Shown: piece by piece, positions 44,220 to 53,089 of the stretch
Numbering within the stretch: the first letter of the stretch is position 1
Layout of the letters: every line of letters begins with the position of its first letter
Assembly: GCF_001027745.1 (NCBI RefSeq)
Contig: NZ_LECU01000006.1
Coordinates: 620,001 to 684,000, forward strand
Source: Pedobacter sp. BMA
Lineage (GTDB): Bacteria; Bacteroidota; Bacteroidia; Sphingobacteriales; Sphingobacteriaceae
Direction of reading: 5' to 3'
Length of the DNA stretch: 64,000 bases
Translations under genes and position numbers: made by a program
The notes under the pieces: generated by a model
The model's input: only the letters and a program-made list of their open reading frames with translations
Database searches by the model: none
Told to the model about the DNA's origin: nothing

Positions 44220-45296
44220 ATGCGCCACTTAAATATAAAAATGAGCGACCAGATATTAACCCTGGTAAAAAAGGGAGAAAAAGTTTTAAGTTTTGGGGAA
44301 ATACTTTTGCGCATCTGTCCGGATATGGATGGACAATGGCTTAAAGAAAACAAGCTGCCCTTTTATATTGGCGGTGCCGAACTTAATGTAGCTACAGCCT
44401 TAGCGCTTTGGGAAGTGCCCTCCACTTACCTGTCGGCTATGCCCAATAATTCAATTACCGAGGAAATTGTAGCTTATCTGAACGAAAGAAATGTAGATAC
44501 CACACCAATGGTTTTTCACGGAGACCGTTTAGGTTTATACTACCTTCCAAAAGGGAAGGATTTGAAAAATGCAGGTGTAATTTACGATAGGGCAAACTCA
44601 TCCTATGCCGATTTGAAAGTAGGCCAAATCAACTGGGATAGTGTTTTTGAAGGCGTAACCTGGTTTCATTTCAGTGCCATTTGCCCGGCGATAAATCAAA
44701 ATGTTGCCGATGTTTGTCTGGAAGCCGTTAAAGCAGCTCATGCCAGAAATATTACCATATCCCTTGATTTAAATTTCAGGGCCAAACTCTGGAAATATGG
44801 TAAGCAACCCATAGACATTTTACCACAGCTGGCGCAATACGCGACATTAATTATGGGAAATGTGTGGGCGGCAAATAAAATGCTCGGGACTGCTATACAT
44901 GAAGATTTATTACCATCCGAAGGTTATGCTAAAGAAACTTTGTTACAACAGGCTAACGATACTTCAGCAGAAATTTTAAAGTCTTATCCGTTGTGTAAAG
45001 CTGTGGCCAATACATTTCGTTTTGATCATGGTAAAGGCATCAAATATTACACTGCCCTATATGCAGGTAGTACCTTAACCGTATCTCCCGAATACGTATC
45101 GGAAGAGATTTTAGATAAGGTAGGCAGTGGCGATTGCTTTATGGCCGGACTGATCTACGGATTTTACCAGGGCCTTTCGGCTTCAGAAACATTGAATTTC
45201 GCTACAGCTGCCGCATACGATAAATTATACATTCCGAGTGATGCTACAACCAGCACCGTTTCGGATATAGAAAAAAGAATTATACGCCATGATTAA
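44220..45296 (+). CDS. kdgK: 2-keto-3-deoxygluconate kinase
   Basis: KdgK phosphorylates KDG to KDPG. The 358-residue PfkB-family kinase has FYIGGAELNVATALALW (substrate side), SLDLNFRAKLW, and the ATP/anion-hole signature DKVGSGDCFMAGLIYGF with the catalytic Asp. ATG 44220 or the in-frame ATG 44241 (MSDQILT) could start it; neither has a clear ribosome site. Its 3' end overlaps eda by 8 nt. Confidence 0.92.
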   Translation: MRHLNIKMSDQILTLVKKGEKVLSFGEILLRICPDMDGQWLKENKLPFYIGGAELNVATALALWEVPSTYLSAMPNNSITEEIVAYLNERNVDTTPMVFHGDRLGLYYLPKGKDLKNAGVIYDRANSSYADLKVGQINWDSVFEGVTWFHFSAICPAINQNVADVCLEAVKAAHARNITISLDLNFRAKLWKYGKQPIDILPQLAQYATLIMGNVWAANKMLGTAIHEDLLPSEGYAKETLLQQANDTSAEILKSYPLCKAVANTFRFDHGKGIKYYTALYAGSTLTVSPEYVSEEILDKVGSGDCFMAGLIYGFYQGLSASETLNFATAAAYDKLYIPSDATTSTVSDIEKRIIRHD

Positions 45297-45951
45297 CAAC
45301 AAACACAAAATATTAGATGCCATTCTGGAGCAGGGTATGCTCCCGCTTTTTTATCAGGATAGTGAAGCGGGGAGTGTAGAAATCCTTCGCACTCTGTATA
45401 AAGCAGGTGTTCGTGTCTTTGAATATACCAACAGAGGTAAGTCGGCATTGCCGAACTTTAAAAAGCTAAAAGAAGTTCGTGATGCAGAAATGCCTGATCT
45501 TTATCTGGGTATCGGAACGGTAAAAACCCCAGCAGAAGCGCATGCTTTTATCGATGCAGGGACTGATTTTATTGTAGCTCCGATTGTGAACCCTGCTGTT
45601 GCAGAAATTGCCAATAAAATTGGTATGCTCTGGATACCGGGGTGTATGACGCCAACTGAAATCAGTGTTGCTCAGGAACACAAAGCGATGTTAATCAAGA
45701 TTTTTCCAGCCAATATTCTTGGGCCTGACTTTATTTCATCAATCAAAGATTTGTTTGCCGGACAGCTATTTATGCCAACGGGCGGAGTAGAAATTAATGC
45801 TGATAACCTCAAAACCTGGTTTAAATCGGGTGTGTGCGCGGTTGGCATGGGTAGTAAATTAATCAGCAAAGAGGTAATGGCTAAAGGTCTTTACGAGGAG
45901 CTGCATGATAATACCGTATTAGCGCTGGATCTTATTCAACAAAGCAAGTAA
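45289..45951 (+). CDS. eda: KDPG aldolase
   Basis: Eda splits KDPG into pyruvate and glyceraldehyde-3-phosphate. The 220-residue TIM barrel has the general-base Glu in FEYTNRG (about 45), GIGTVKTPAEA, and the Schiff-base Lys in IKIFPANILGPDF (about 137), followed by MPTGGVEINADN. It overlaps kdgK by 8 nt, indicating translational coupling. The transporter gene follows after 19 nt. Confidence 0.94.
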   Translation: MINNKHKILDAILEQGMLPLFYQDSEAGSVEILRTLYKAGVRVFEYTNRGKSALPNFKKLKEVRDAEMPDLYLGIGTVKTPAEAHAFIDAGTDFIVAPIVNPAVAEIANKIGMLWIPGCMTPTEISVAQEHKAMLIKIFPANILGPDFISSIKDLFAGQLFMPTGGVEINADNLKTWFKSGVCAVGMGSKLISKEVMAKGLYEELHDNTVLALDLIQQSK

Positions 45952-45970
45952 CCCTTTTTAACCTAACCAA

Positions 45971-47410
45971 ATGAAACAACCAAAAACAGGCAGCTACAGG
46001 TGGACAATATGTTTGCTTCTGTTTCTTGCGACAACAATCAATTATTTAGACAGACAGGTACTTTCGTTAACATGGACTGATTTCATTAAACCAGAATTTC
46101 ACTGGGACAACAACGACTATGGTAATATTACAGCATTATTTTCAATTTTTTATGCTGTTTCTATGCTTTTCGCTGGCAGACTGGTTGATAAGTTAGATAC
46201 CAAGAAAGGTTTTCTCTGGGCTATCGGAGTTTGGTCGGTGGGGGCATGTTTACACGCTTTTTGCGGAATTGCCACAGCGGGTATCATCAACGGAAACTGG
46301 TTTGTTGGTTTTGAAGGGGCAAAAGAGATCATTGCCCGGGTTAATGATACAGGACTGGTTGTTTCAGTGAGTGTAACACTATTTATTTTTGCCCGATTTG
46401 TATTGGCTGTTGGTGAGGCTGGAAATTTTCCTGCTGCCATTAAGGCAACAGCCGAATATTTCCCTAAAAAAGACCGTGCATTTGCAACGAGTATATTCAA
46501 TGCCGGCGCAACTGTAGGCGCCCTGGCGGCCCCCATTACTATTCCTTTTATAGCCAAAGCTTATGGGTGGGAAATGTCCTTCATCATTATTGGTGCTTTA
46601 GGGTTTATATGGATGGGACTATGGGTATTTGTTTATAATAAGCCAGAGCTGCATAAACGGGTCAGTACGGAAGAGCTTGCATATATTCAGCAGGATTTGA
46701 TTAACGACCGCAAACTGGCAGATTATGTTGAAGAGACTAAAGAAAAAGTTTCCTTTATTGATTGTTTTAAATATAATCAGACCTGGGCCTTTGCTTTCGG
46801 TAAATTTATGACAGACGGAGTGTGGTGGTTTTTCTTATTCTGGACTCCTGCCTATCTGAAATCGGTTTATGGAATGGATTCAACACAAAGCGCATTACCT
46901 TTGTTCGTGTTGTATATGATTACCCTGCTTTCCATTATCGGAGGTTGGTTGCCAACTTATTTTGTCGATAAAAAAGGAATGAATCCATACGAAGGAAGAA
47001 TGAGAGCCATGTTGATTTTTGCTTTCTTCCCCCTTCTCGCACTGGCCGCTCAACCGCTTGGTCACATTACCTATTGGATTCCTGTAATTATTATTGGTAT
47101 TGCCGGTGCAGCACACCAGGCCTGGTCGGCGAATATCTTTTCCACTGTGGGCGATATGTTCCCGAAAAAAGCAATAGCGACCATTACTGGTATTGGCGGT
47201 ATGGCAGGTGGAATAGGGTCTTTTATTATCAATAAGGGATCAGGTTTACTTTTCGATTATACGGGTAAAAATAAAATTGTCTTCATGGGCTTTAAAGGAG
47301 AGGAAGCCGGTTATTTTATTATCTTCTCTATTTGTGCTGTTTGCTATTTAATCGGCTGGACCGTAATGAAAAGTCTGGTTCCGAAATATAAAGTGATCGA
47401 GCTAAAATAA
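45971..47410 (+). CDS. exuT: Hexuronate MFS transporter, ExuT-like
   Basis: The 479-residue major-facilitator protein has about twelve membrane segments and the ACS-family signature TTINYLDRQVLSLTW near the start, RFVLAVGEAGNFPAAIKATAEYFPKKDR in helix 4 and a late KKAIATITGIGGMAGGIGS. The position next to uxa/kdg genes indicates galacturonate/proton symport at the inner membrane. A roughly 30-residue loop (about 100-130) makes it longer than the E. coli protein. Confidence 0.9.
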   Translation: MKQPKTGSYRWTICLLLFLATTINYLDRQVLSLTWTDFIKPEFHWDNNDYGNITALFSIFYAVSMLFAGRLVDKLDTKKGFLWAIGVWSVGACLHAFCGIATAGIINGNWFVGFEGAKEIIARVNDTGLVVSVSVTLFIFARFVLAVGEAGNFPAAIKATAEYFPKKDRAFATSIFNAGATVGALAAPITIPFIAKAYGWEMSFIIIGALGFIWMGLWVFVYNKPELHKRVSTEELAYIQQDLINDRKLADYVEETKEKVSFIDCFKYNQTWAFAFGKFMTDGVWWFFLFWTPAYLKSVYGMDSTQSALPLFVLYMITLLSIIGGWLPTYFVDKKGMNPYEGRMRAMLIFAFFPLLALAAQPLGHITYWIPVIIIGIAGAAHQAWSANIFSTVGDMFPKKAIATITGIGGMAGGIGSFIINKGSGLLFDYTGKNKIVFMGFKGEEAGYFIIFSICAVCYLIGWTVMKSLVPKYKVIELK

Positions 47411-47419
47411 AAACCTTTC

Positions 47420-47441
47420 CAGGAGGCCTGCGCGCCTCCTG
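47420..47441 (+). terminator. Hairpin after exuT
   Basis: CAGGAGGC (47420-47427) pairs with GCCTCCTG (47434-47441). No T tract follows, so it may only partly stop transcription before gapN. Confidence 0.45.
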
Positions 47442-47507
47442 CACTACGAAAAGTTAATCTACTTGAACCATAGATTAACCTAATTATAAACCTAATAAAC
47501 AATCAAA

Positions 47508-49133
47508 TTGAGCACACCGCTAAACCTCGAAAGTATTTTCGTTGAAGAAAGCCAGATTCCAGATGAATTTAGGCTAAAGGAAGAAATCAATCAAAAAGAA
47601 TTTCTTTCTAATGGAGAGATGAAAACCTGGAGTGGACCTTTTAACGAAGTTTTCTCTCCCGTATGTGTTAAAACTCCTGAAGGTTATAAACGAAAACGGA
47701 TTGGCAGCTTTCCTGTTTGTACTGAAAAAGAATCGCAAGAAGCACTCGACGCCGCTGTTGCCGCTTATGATAATGGTCGCGGACAGTGGCCAACGATGAG
47801 TGTTGCAGCCCGCATTACCTGTGTAGAGAATTTTACCCATAAAATGGTTGAGCAAAAGGAAATAGTTGCGAAATTAATTATGTGGGAAATCGGCAAATCG
47901 TATGCTGACTCTGTAAAAGAATTTGATCGTACCGTTGAGTACATTTACGCAACGATCGATGCCTTAAAAGATATCGACAGGCAATCTTCGCGTTTTGAGA
48001 TAGAGCAGGGTATTATAGCCCAGGTTCGTCGTTCACCACTTGGAGTAGTACTTTGTATGGGACCATTTAATTATCCCTTAAATGAAACCTTTACTACGTT
48101 GATCCCTGCACTGATTATGGGCAATACCCTTTTGTTCAAACCGCCTAAACATGGTACGTTATTGCACTATCCTTTACTTGAGGCTTTTCGTTCAAGTTTT
48201 CCAAAAGGTGTAGTGAATACGATTTATGGCAGGGGCAATACTATCGTTCCGGGTTTAATGAAATCTGGTAAGATTAATGTGTTAACCTTAATCGGCTCTA
48301 GTAAAGTAGCTAACGAACTTAAAAAACTGCACCCTAAAGTAAACAGGCTAAGGGCAATTTTGGGTTTAGATGCCAAAAATGCAGCCATTATTACCAAAGA
48401 TGCAGATCTCGATCTGGCAGTTTCTGAAACTGTTTTAGGATCATTATCATTCAACGGACAGCGTTGTACAGCAATTAAAATTGTTTATGTACACCGTAGT
48501 CTGGCGCTGGAGTTTTTAAAACGTTTATCTGCGGAGATAGAGAAACTTAAGTTTGGTATGCCGTGGGAAAAAGGAGTAAACCTGACTCCGCTGCCTGAAC
48601 TGAATAAACCGGAATATCTGAAAGAGTGTATCGATGACGCTGTTGCGAATGGTGCAAAAGTGGTAAATAAGAACGGAGGACAAACGTTGGAGACATTTGT
48701 TTACCCTGCTGTGGTATACCCTGTAAACGGAAATATGAAACTGTACCGCGAAGAACAATTCGGCCCAATAGTTCCTGTGGTACCTTTTGATGATTTAGAA
48801 GAGCCTATCGAATATTTGATTGATTCTCCACATGGACAGCAGGTGAGTATTTTTAGCAATAATGCGGCAGTAATTTCTTCATTGATTGATCCCCTGGTGA
48901 ATCAGGTGAGCCGGGTGAACATTAATTGCCAATGTCAGCGCGGACCGGATGCATTCCCCTTCACAGGACGTAAAGACAGTGCCGAAGGAACGCTTTCTGT
49001 AGTAGATGCCTTAAGGTCGTTTTCTATTCGTTCGTTAGTAGCAACTAAGTTTACTGACGATAATAAGAAATTATTGAATGAAATTGTTAAAGGAGACGAT
49101 TCGAACTTCCTGAGTACAAAATATATCTTTTAG
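47508..49133 (+). CDS. gapN: NADP-dependent non-phosphorylating glyceraldehyde-3-phosphate dehydrogenase
   Basis: GapN oxidises glyceraldehyde-3-phosphate to 3-phosphoglycerate with NADP and no ATP gain. The 541-residue ALDH has VVLCMGPFNYPLNETFTTLIPALIMGN, LIGSSKVANELKKL, ILGLDAKNAAIITKDADLD and the nucleophile in FNGQRCTAIK (Cys about 320). The N-terminal 60 residues (ESIFVEESQIPDEFRLKEEI) are typical of Bacteroidetes GapN as I recall. The start is TTG at 47508; no nearby in-frame ATG keeps this N-terminus. It uses the aldehyde made by Eda upstream. Semialdehyde dehydrogenase is the alternative. Confidence 0.82.
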   Translation: MSTPLNLESIFVEESQIPDEFRLKEEINQKEFLSNGEMKTWSGPFNEVFSPVCVKTPEGYKRKRIGSFPVCTEKESQEALDAAVAAYDNGRGQWPTMSVAARITCVENFTHKMVEQKEIVAKLIMWEIGKSYADSVKEFDRTVEYIYATIDALKDIDRQSSRFEIEQGIIAQVRRSPLGVVLCMGPFNYPLNETFTTLIPALIMGNTLLFKPPKHGTLLHYPLLEAFRSSFPKGVVNTIYGRGNTIVPGLMKSGKINVLTLIGSSKVANELKKLHPKVNRLRAILGLDAKNAAIITKDADLDLAVSETVLGSLSFNGQRCTAIKIVYVHRSLALEFLKRLSAEIEKLKFGMPWEKGVNLTPLPELNKPEYLKECIDDAVANGAKVVNKNGGQTLETFVYPAVVYPVNGNMKLYREEQFGPIVPVVPFDDLEEPIEYLIDSPHGQQVSIFSNNAAVISSLIDPLVNQVSRVNINCQCQRGPDAFPFTGRKDSAEGTLSVVDALRSFSIRSLVATKFTDDNKKLLNEIVKGDDSNFLSTKYIF

Positions 49134-49149
49134 AACGTACCTAAAAAGT

Positions 49150-49197
49150 AAACCCCGGATGAACAGTAAATACTGTAAGTCCGGGGTTTTATTTTTA
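49150..49197. terminator. gapN terminator, bidirectional
   Basis: AAACCCCGGA (49150-49159) pairs with TCCGGGGTTT (49180-49189); an inner ACAGTA/TACTGT stem fills the loop; TTATTTTT follows. It also ends the convergent cold-shock gene. Confidence 0.88.
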
Positions 49198-49250
49198 ACG
49201 CTTCGCTATGCCTGTTGCATAGGAAAGGTCTGAGTTTTAATGATTGTAAA

Positions 49251-49703
49251 CTAAGCTTTAGTTACTTTCACCGCAGTCGGGCCTTTCTGTCCCATCTCTA
49301 CTTCGAAAGTTACTTTATCACCTTCTTTTATTTGCGTAATACAGCCATTTGCGTGAACGAAAATGCTATCCTGTGTATCTGTGTTTTTGATAAAACCATA
49401 ACCTTTACTGTCATTAAAAAAGCTTACTGTTCCTTTTTTAACAGGGTTTTCATCAATAATGTCCGCTTGTCGGGATACACCAATCTGAATGTCTTCAGTA
49501 TTAATAACCTTTTTCTTAGCCGGATCAGGTGGGGTTGATGAGATGTTTCCGTTCTCGTCAACATACGCCATCATATCTTCAAGAGCTAAGCCTTTTTTTG
49601 CATTGGCCTGGCGCTCTTCTCTCTTCTCCAGTTTTTCTTTCTGTTTTTTTAAACGTTTTTTTTCATTCTCCTGTTTGGTGTAGCTTGCCTGAGATTTAGC
49701 CAT
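49251..49703 (-). CDS. Cold-shock-domain protein with charged N-terminal extension
   Basis: Residues about 89-149 form a CspA-type domain with the RNA-binding motifs KGYGFIK and SIFVHANG. The first 40 residues are a highly basic, helical, coiled-coil-like stretch (QENEKKRLKKQKEKLEKREERQ is one charged run), and a Pro-rich acidic linker joins them. At 150 residues it is over twice the length of CspA. It probably binds RNA or single-stranded DNA; the extension may bind nucleic acid or ribosomes. Confidence 0.88.
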   Translation of the reverse strand: MAKSQASYTKQENEKKRLKKQKEKLEKREERQANAKKGLALEDMMAYVDENGNISSTPPDPAKKKVINTEDIQIGVSRQADIIDENPVKKGTVSFFNDSKGYGFIKNTDTQDSIFVHANGCITQIKEGDKVTFEVEMGQKGPTAVKVTKA

Positions 49704-49756
49704 ATTTTATTTAATCCTTTTCGATGTTATAATGTTGAGTAGTAATGGGAATTGAT

Positions 49757-49764
49757 CAAATATA
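49757..49764 (-). promoter_or_regulatory. Cold-shock gene -7 element (TATATTTG)
   Basis: Perfect TAnnTTTG on the reverse strand, its G 54 nt before the ATG at 49703. No clear -33 element. Confidence 0.4.
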
Positions 49765-49887
49765 GCAATAGTTATGCGAAAATAAGATTTTAATTATTCA
49801 GGATTTTTTACAGCCTGACATTATTTCCAATGTTATGAGACTCGCATTCCTCTTTTTGAGGGTCAGCCCGGCATATAATCAAATAAA

Positions 49888-49914
49888 AATGGCCGACGTT
49901 TTGCGTCAGCCATT
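49888..49914 (-). terminator. fabV terminator
   Basis: AATGGCCGACG (49888-49898) pairs with CGTCAGCCATT (49904-49914) with one mismatch; on the reverse strand TTTATTTG follows. Confidence 0.75.
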
Positions 49915-49956
49915 GGTTTACATATCGGTATCACTTTTAACGAATGACTGATTTCA

Positions 49957-51150
49957 CTAGCTCACCAAGCCTTCAATTTCCACTACCTCATTGGCATCTT
50001 TTTCATAGTCTACTCCATCAATTTCGAAACCAAATAAGCTCAGGAAATCCGAACGGTAACCCGCTAAATCGCCAATTGCCGGCAATGTTTCAGTCGTAGC
50101 ATCGTCCCAAAGCTTAGCCACTTTTGCCTGAACATCATCACGCATTTCCCAGTCGTCAATTCTGATTCTTCCTTTTTCATCAAGTGGGATATCGCTACCT
50201 GTATATAGGCGATCGGCATATAAACGCTGGATTTGCTCAATCGTTCCTTCGTGAATACCTTCTTCTTTCATTATTTTATATAACAATGAAATGTATAATG
50301 GGATAACCGGAATGGCCGAACTAGCCTGTGTTACCAATGCTTTGTTTACTGAAACATAAGCCTGACCGCTGATATCTTTCAGTTTATCTGTGATGGTGAA
50401 CGCAGTTGCTTCCAGGTTATCTTTCGCGCGGCCGATAGTTCCTTTACGGTAAACCGGTTCTGTTAATGCCGGGCCTATATATGAATAGGCAACAGTTGTT
50501 GCGCCCTCAGCTAACAGGTTTTCTGCTTTTAGTGCGTCAATCCACATCGCCCAGTCTTCACCACCCATAACGGCAACGGTGTTTGCAATATCTTCATCGG
50601 TAGCTGGCTCAATTGAAATTTCAGTTACATTACCGGTATGAAAATCTACAGTTTTATTGGTGTAGATTGTGCCGATTGGCTTCAGGGTAGAACGGTGTAA
50701 AACTTCAGTAACGGGGTGTTTTCTAACCGGGGAGGCTAAACTGTAAATGACCAAATCAATCTGACCTAAATCAGCTTTAATTAAATCAATAGTTTGTTGT
50801 TTGATCTCATTTGAAAAAGCATCTCCATTGATACTTTTAGCATATAAACCTGATGCGTGTGCTTCTTTTTCAAAAGCAGCACTATTGTACCAACCTGGCG
50901 ATGCTGTTTTGCCTGCTGATGGTGCTTTTTCAAAAAACACCCCTATCGTTGCAGCATCTGACCCGTAAGCAGCGGTAATGCGTGATGCAAGACCGAAGCC
51001 CGTAGACGCACCAATTACCAATACTTTTTTAGGACCATTGATAGCACCCTTAGATTTTACATATTCAATTTGGTTCTTTACGTTTTGAGCACATCCGTCC
51101 GGGTGTGCTGTTAAACAGATAAAGCCCCTCATTCTCGGTTCAATAATCAT
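49957..51150 (-). CDS. fabV: Enoyl-ACP/enoyl-CoA reductase FabV
   Basis: FabV reduces trans-2-enoyl-ACP in fatty-acid elongation with NADH and is naturally tolerant of triclosan. The 397-residue protein has KVLVIGASTGFGLASRI (cofactor loop), IDLVIYSLASPVRK, MGGEDWAMWI and the family's Y-x8-K active site, Tyr234 and Lys243 in PVYRKGTIGRAK. It is longer than FabI. Monocistronic, with its own terminator. Confidence 0.95.
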   Translation of the reverse strand: MIIEPRMRGFICLTAHPDGCAQNVKNQIEYVKSKGAINGPKKVLVIGASTGFGLASRITAAYGSDAATIGVFFEKAPSAGKTASPGWYNSAAFEKEAHASGLYAKSINGDAFSNEIKQQTIDLIKADLGQIDLVIYSLASPVRKHPVTEVLHRSTLKPIGTIYTNKTVDFHTGNVTEISIEPATDEDIANTVAVMGGEDWAMWIDALKAENLLAEGATTVAYSYIGPALTEPVYRKGTIGRAKDNLEATAFTITDKLKDISGQAYVSVNKALVTQASSAIPVIPLYISLLYKIMKEEGIHEGTIEQIQRLYADRLYTGSDIPLDEKGRIRIDDWEMRDDVQAKVAKLWDDATTETLPAIGDLAGYRSDFLSLFGFEIDGVDYEKDANEVVEIEGLVS

Positions 51151-51298
51151 TTTGTTCTTATTTTACGTTTTGTAATCTTAAAATTGACCTCTGCTAAAAT
51201 AGCAGTCAGGGCCAAATCTTTAACGAAGATAAATGTTTAATCGCTTAACGTTAAATGAAATTTAAATTAACAGCCTAAGCAACGGTAATTTTGACCCG

Positions 51299-51306
51299 TA
51301 TTTTTG
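51299..51306 (+). promoter_or_regulatory. DUF2490 gene -7 element (TATTTTTG)
   Basis: Perfect TAnnTTTG, its G 38 nt before the ATG at 51344. No -33 TTG at the usual distance. Confidence 0.4.
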
Positions 51307-51343
51307 TAATTTTAGCCCTTACAGATAACCGGAATATCTCAGG

Positions 51344-52048
51344 ATGAAGAAATTATTATTGTTGGCCCTGATATCATTCATGGCCAGTGCAAGTATTATG
51401 GCGCAAACACAATACCAGAACTCGGGCTGGTTTATGTTTTTAAACAATACAAAATTTAATAAAAAATGGGGTTTGCAGTTCGATTTTCAGGCACGTTCTG
51501 CAGATGACTGGAAATATGTGAGAAATACTTTGGTTCGTCCTGCCGTGCAATATTTTATTAATGATCAGCATAACGTTGCCCTGGGTTATTTATGGCAGGC
51601 TACCCAATCGCAATCTGTTATTGCAGGTAACACATTCCAACATGAACACCGGATTTTCGAGCAGTATATTTATACACACAAACTAAGCAGTATTTTCGCA
51701 AGCCAGAGACTCAGGGTTGAGCAGCGATTTATCGGCCGGGCAGGTGAAGACGTTTTTTCACAAAGATTCCGGTATTTCTTCAGGCTGATCCAACCATTAA
51801 AGAAGACAGAAGCGGCTTTTGTATCGGGGCCATTTATTGCCCTGCAGAACGAAGTGTTTTTGAACATCCAGAATAACGACAAAATTAATAATAGTGTATT
51901 TGATCAAAACAGGGCTTACTTAGCGTTAGGTTATCGTTTCTCAAAAAAATTTGATCTCGAAGCCGGATATATGAATCAGGCTCAGAAGAATATTTCGGGG
52001 CATACTAATAATAACATCATACAGCTTGCAGTCTACACCCGGTTCTAA
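51344..52048 (+). CDS. DUF2490 outer-membrane protein
   Basis: The 234-residue protein has a signal peptide (to IMAQ, about 20) and alternating beta-strands to a terminal aromatic (AVYTRF), as expected for a small barrel. WFMFLNNTKFNKKWGLQFDFQARSAD and HRIFEQYIYTHKL fit DUF2490. Function unknown. Another barrel gene follows about 96 nt later. Confidence 0.82.
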   Translation: MKKLLLLALISFMASASIMAQTQYQNSGWFMFLNNTKFNKKWGLQFDFQARSADDWKYVRNTLVRPAVQYFINDQHNVALGYLWQATQSQSVIAGNTFQHEHRIFEQYIYTHKLSSIFASQRLRVEQRFIGRAGEDVFSQRFRYFFRLIQPLKKTEAAFVSGPFIALQNEVFLNIQNNDKINNSVFDQNRAYLALGYRFSKKFDLEAGYMNQAQKNISGHTNNNIIQLAVYTRF

Positions 52049-52108
52049 TTCCGTTTTAATGATTTAAAGTCATATTTAATATTGGGGCGATTACAAAATG
52101 TTAAAGCA

Positions 52109-52140
52109 TTTGTAATAGTTCGTGCTTTTTGCTCAATTTG
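52109..52140 (+). promoter_or_regulatory. Promoter of the 52145 gene
   Basis: TTTG (52109-52112), a 20-nt spacer, then TCAATTTG (52133-52140), one mismatch from TAnnTTTG. Its G lies 5 nt before the GTG start, so the mRNA would be leaderless. Confidence 0.45.
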
Positions 52141-52144
52141 CTGC

Positions 52145-53035
52145 GTGAAAAGAATATCGATATTATTTCTTGCGGTGTTATTCGGAAAGAGAATGCAGGC
52201 CCAGGAAATCAAAACCTCATCAACTGAAAATACTCCGGCATCAAAGAGTTTATTTAATCCTGAACATAAAAGAAACTTCTCCCGTAAAGGTAATTTTTAT
52301 TTCCACTGGGGTTATAACCAATCCTGGTATGGCAAAAGCGATATTCATTTTCAGGGACCTAACTATGATTTTACCCTGAAGGATGTGGTTGCTCACGATC
52401 GACAGTCAAAACTTAGCTGGGATTATATCAATCCGGGATTAATTACTGTTCCGCAATACAATATCCGCGTAGGCTATTTCATTAAAGATAACTACAGTAT
52501 TTCTATTGGCTGGGATCATATGAAGTATGTAATGGATATTCCGCAAAGTGTGGCCATCACTGGCCACATTGGTGCTAATATTTCCCAGAATAACGTACCT
52601 ACAGGAAACATGGCGGGCGATTATAACGGGCAAACGATCAATGTTAAGGAAAGCATGCTGACTTACGAGCATACCGATGGTTTTAACTACGCCAATATTG
52701 AGATCGAAAGGTATGATGATATTTGGGTTGCTCCGGGAGGAAATACATCTCTAACCCTTGAAACCGGCCTTGGTGGTGGATTAATGGTTCCACGTTCTGA
52801 TGTGCGCTTATTTGGTGAGGGAAGAAATAACAATTTTAATGTTTCTGGTTATGGCGTTTCTGCCAAAATCGGTCTAAAGTTTTACGTCTGGAAAAATGTA
52901 TATCTCCAGAATACAACCAAAGTGGGAGCAACTAATTTAACAAATGTTCACACTACCGGATATGATAAAGTTGATAAAGCAAGCCAGAAAATCAATTACC
53001 TCGAAAATATGTGGGTAATTGGGGTTCAGTTTTAA
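52145..53035 (+). CDS. Outer-membrane beta-barrel protein, unknown family
   Basis: I place the start at GTG 52145, where VKRISILFLAVLFGKRMQAQ makes a signal peptide; a TTG at 52082 adds 21 unlikely residues and overlaps the promoter. The 296-residue product has beta-barrel-like strands (YNIRVGYFIKDNYSISIGWDHMKYVM; LGLKFYVWK-like ends) and finishes ENMWVIGVQF with a terminal Phe, typical of outer-membrane insertion. Family and substrate not recognised. Confidence 0.7.
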   Translation: MKRISILFLAVLFGKRMQAQEIKTSSTENTPASKSLFNPEHKRNFSRKGNFYFHWGYNQSWYGKSDIHFQGPNYDFTLKDVVAHDRQSKLSWDYINPGLITVPQYNIRVGYFIKDNYSISIGWDHMKYVMDIPQSVAITGHIGANISQNNVPTGNMAGDYNGQTINVKESMLTYEHTDGFNYANIEIERYDDIWVAPGGNTSLTLETGLGGGLMVPRSDVRLFGEGRNNNFNVSGYGVSAKIGLKFYVWKNVYLQNTTKVGATNLTNVHTTGYDKVDKASQKINYLENMWVIGVQF

Positions 53036-53076
53036 ACAACGAGAGGCCGGTTGATTTCAACCGGCCTCTTGTTGTT
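53035..53076. terminator. Bidirectional terminator
   Basis: The 19-nt arms 53035-53053 and 53058-53076 pair with one G-T wobble around ATTT. It separates the barrel gene from convergent comB. Confidence 0.88.
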
Positions 53077-53089
53077 TAAAGGCATTATC

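Noticed and set aside
46150-46557. 135-residue reverse frame inside exuT
   Set aside because: Antisense shadow of transmembrane helices; no start context or homology pattern.
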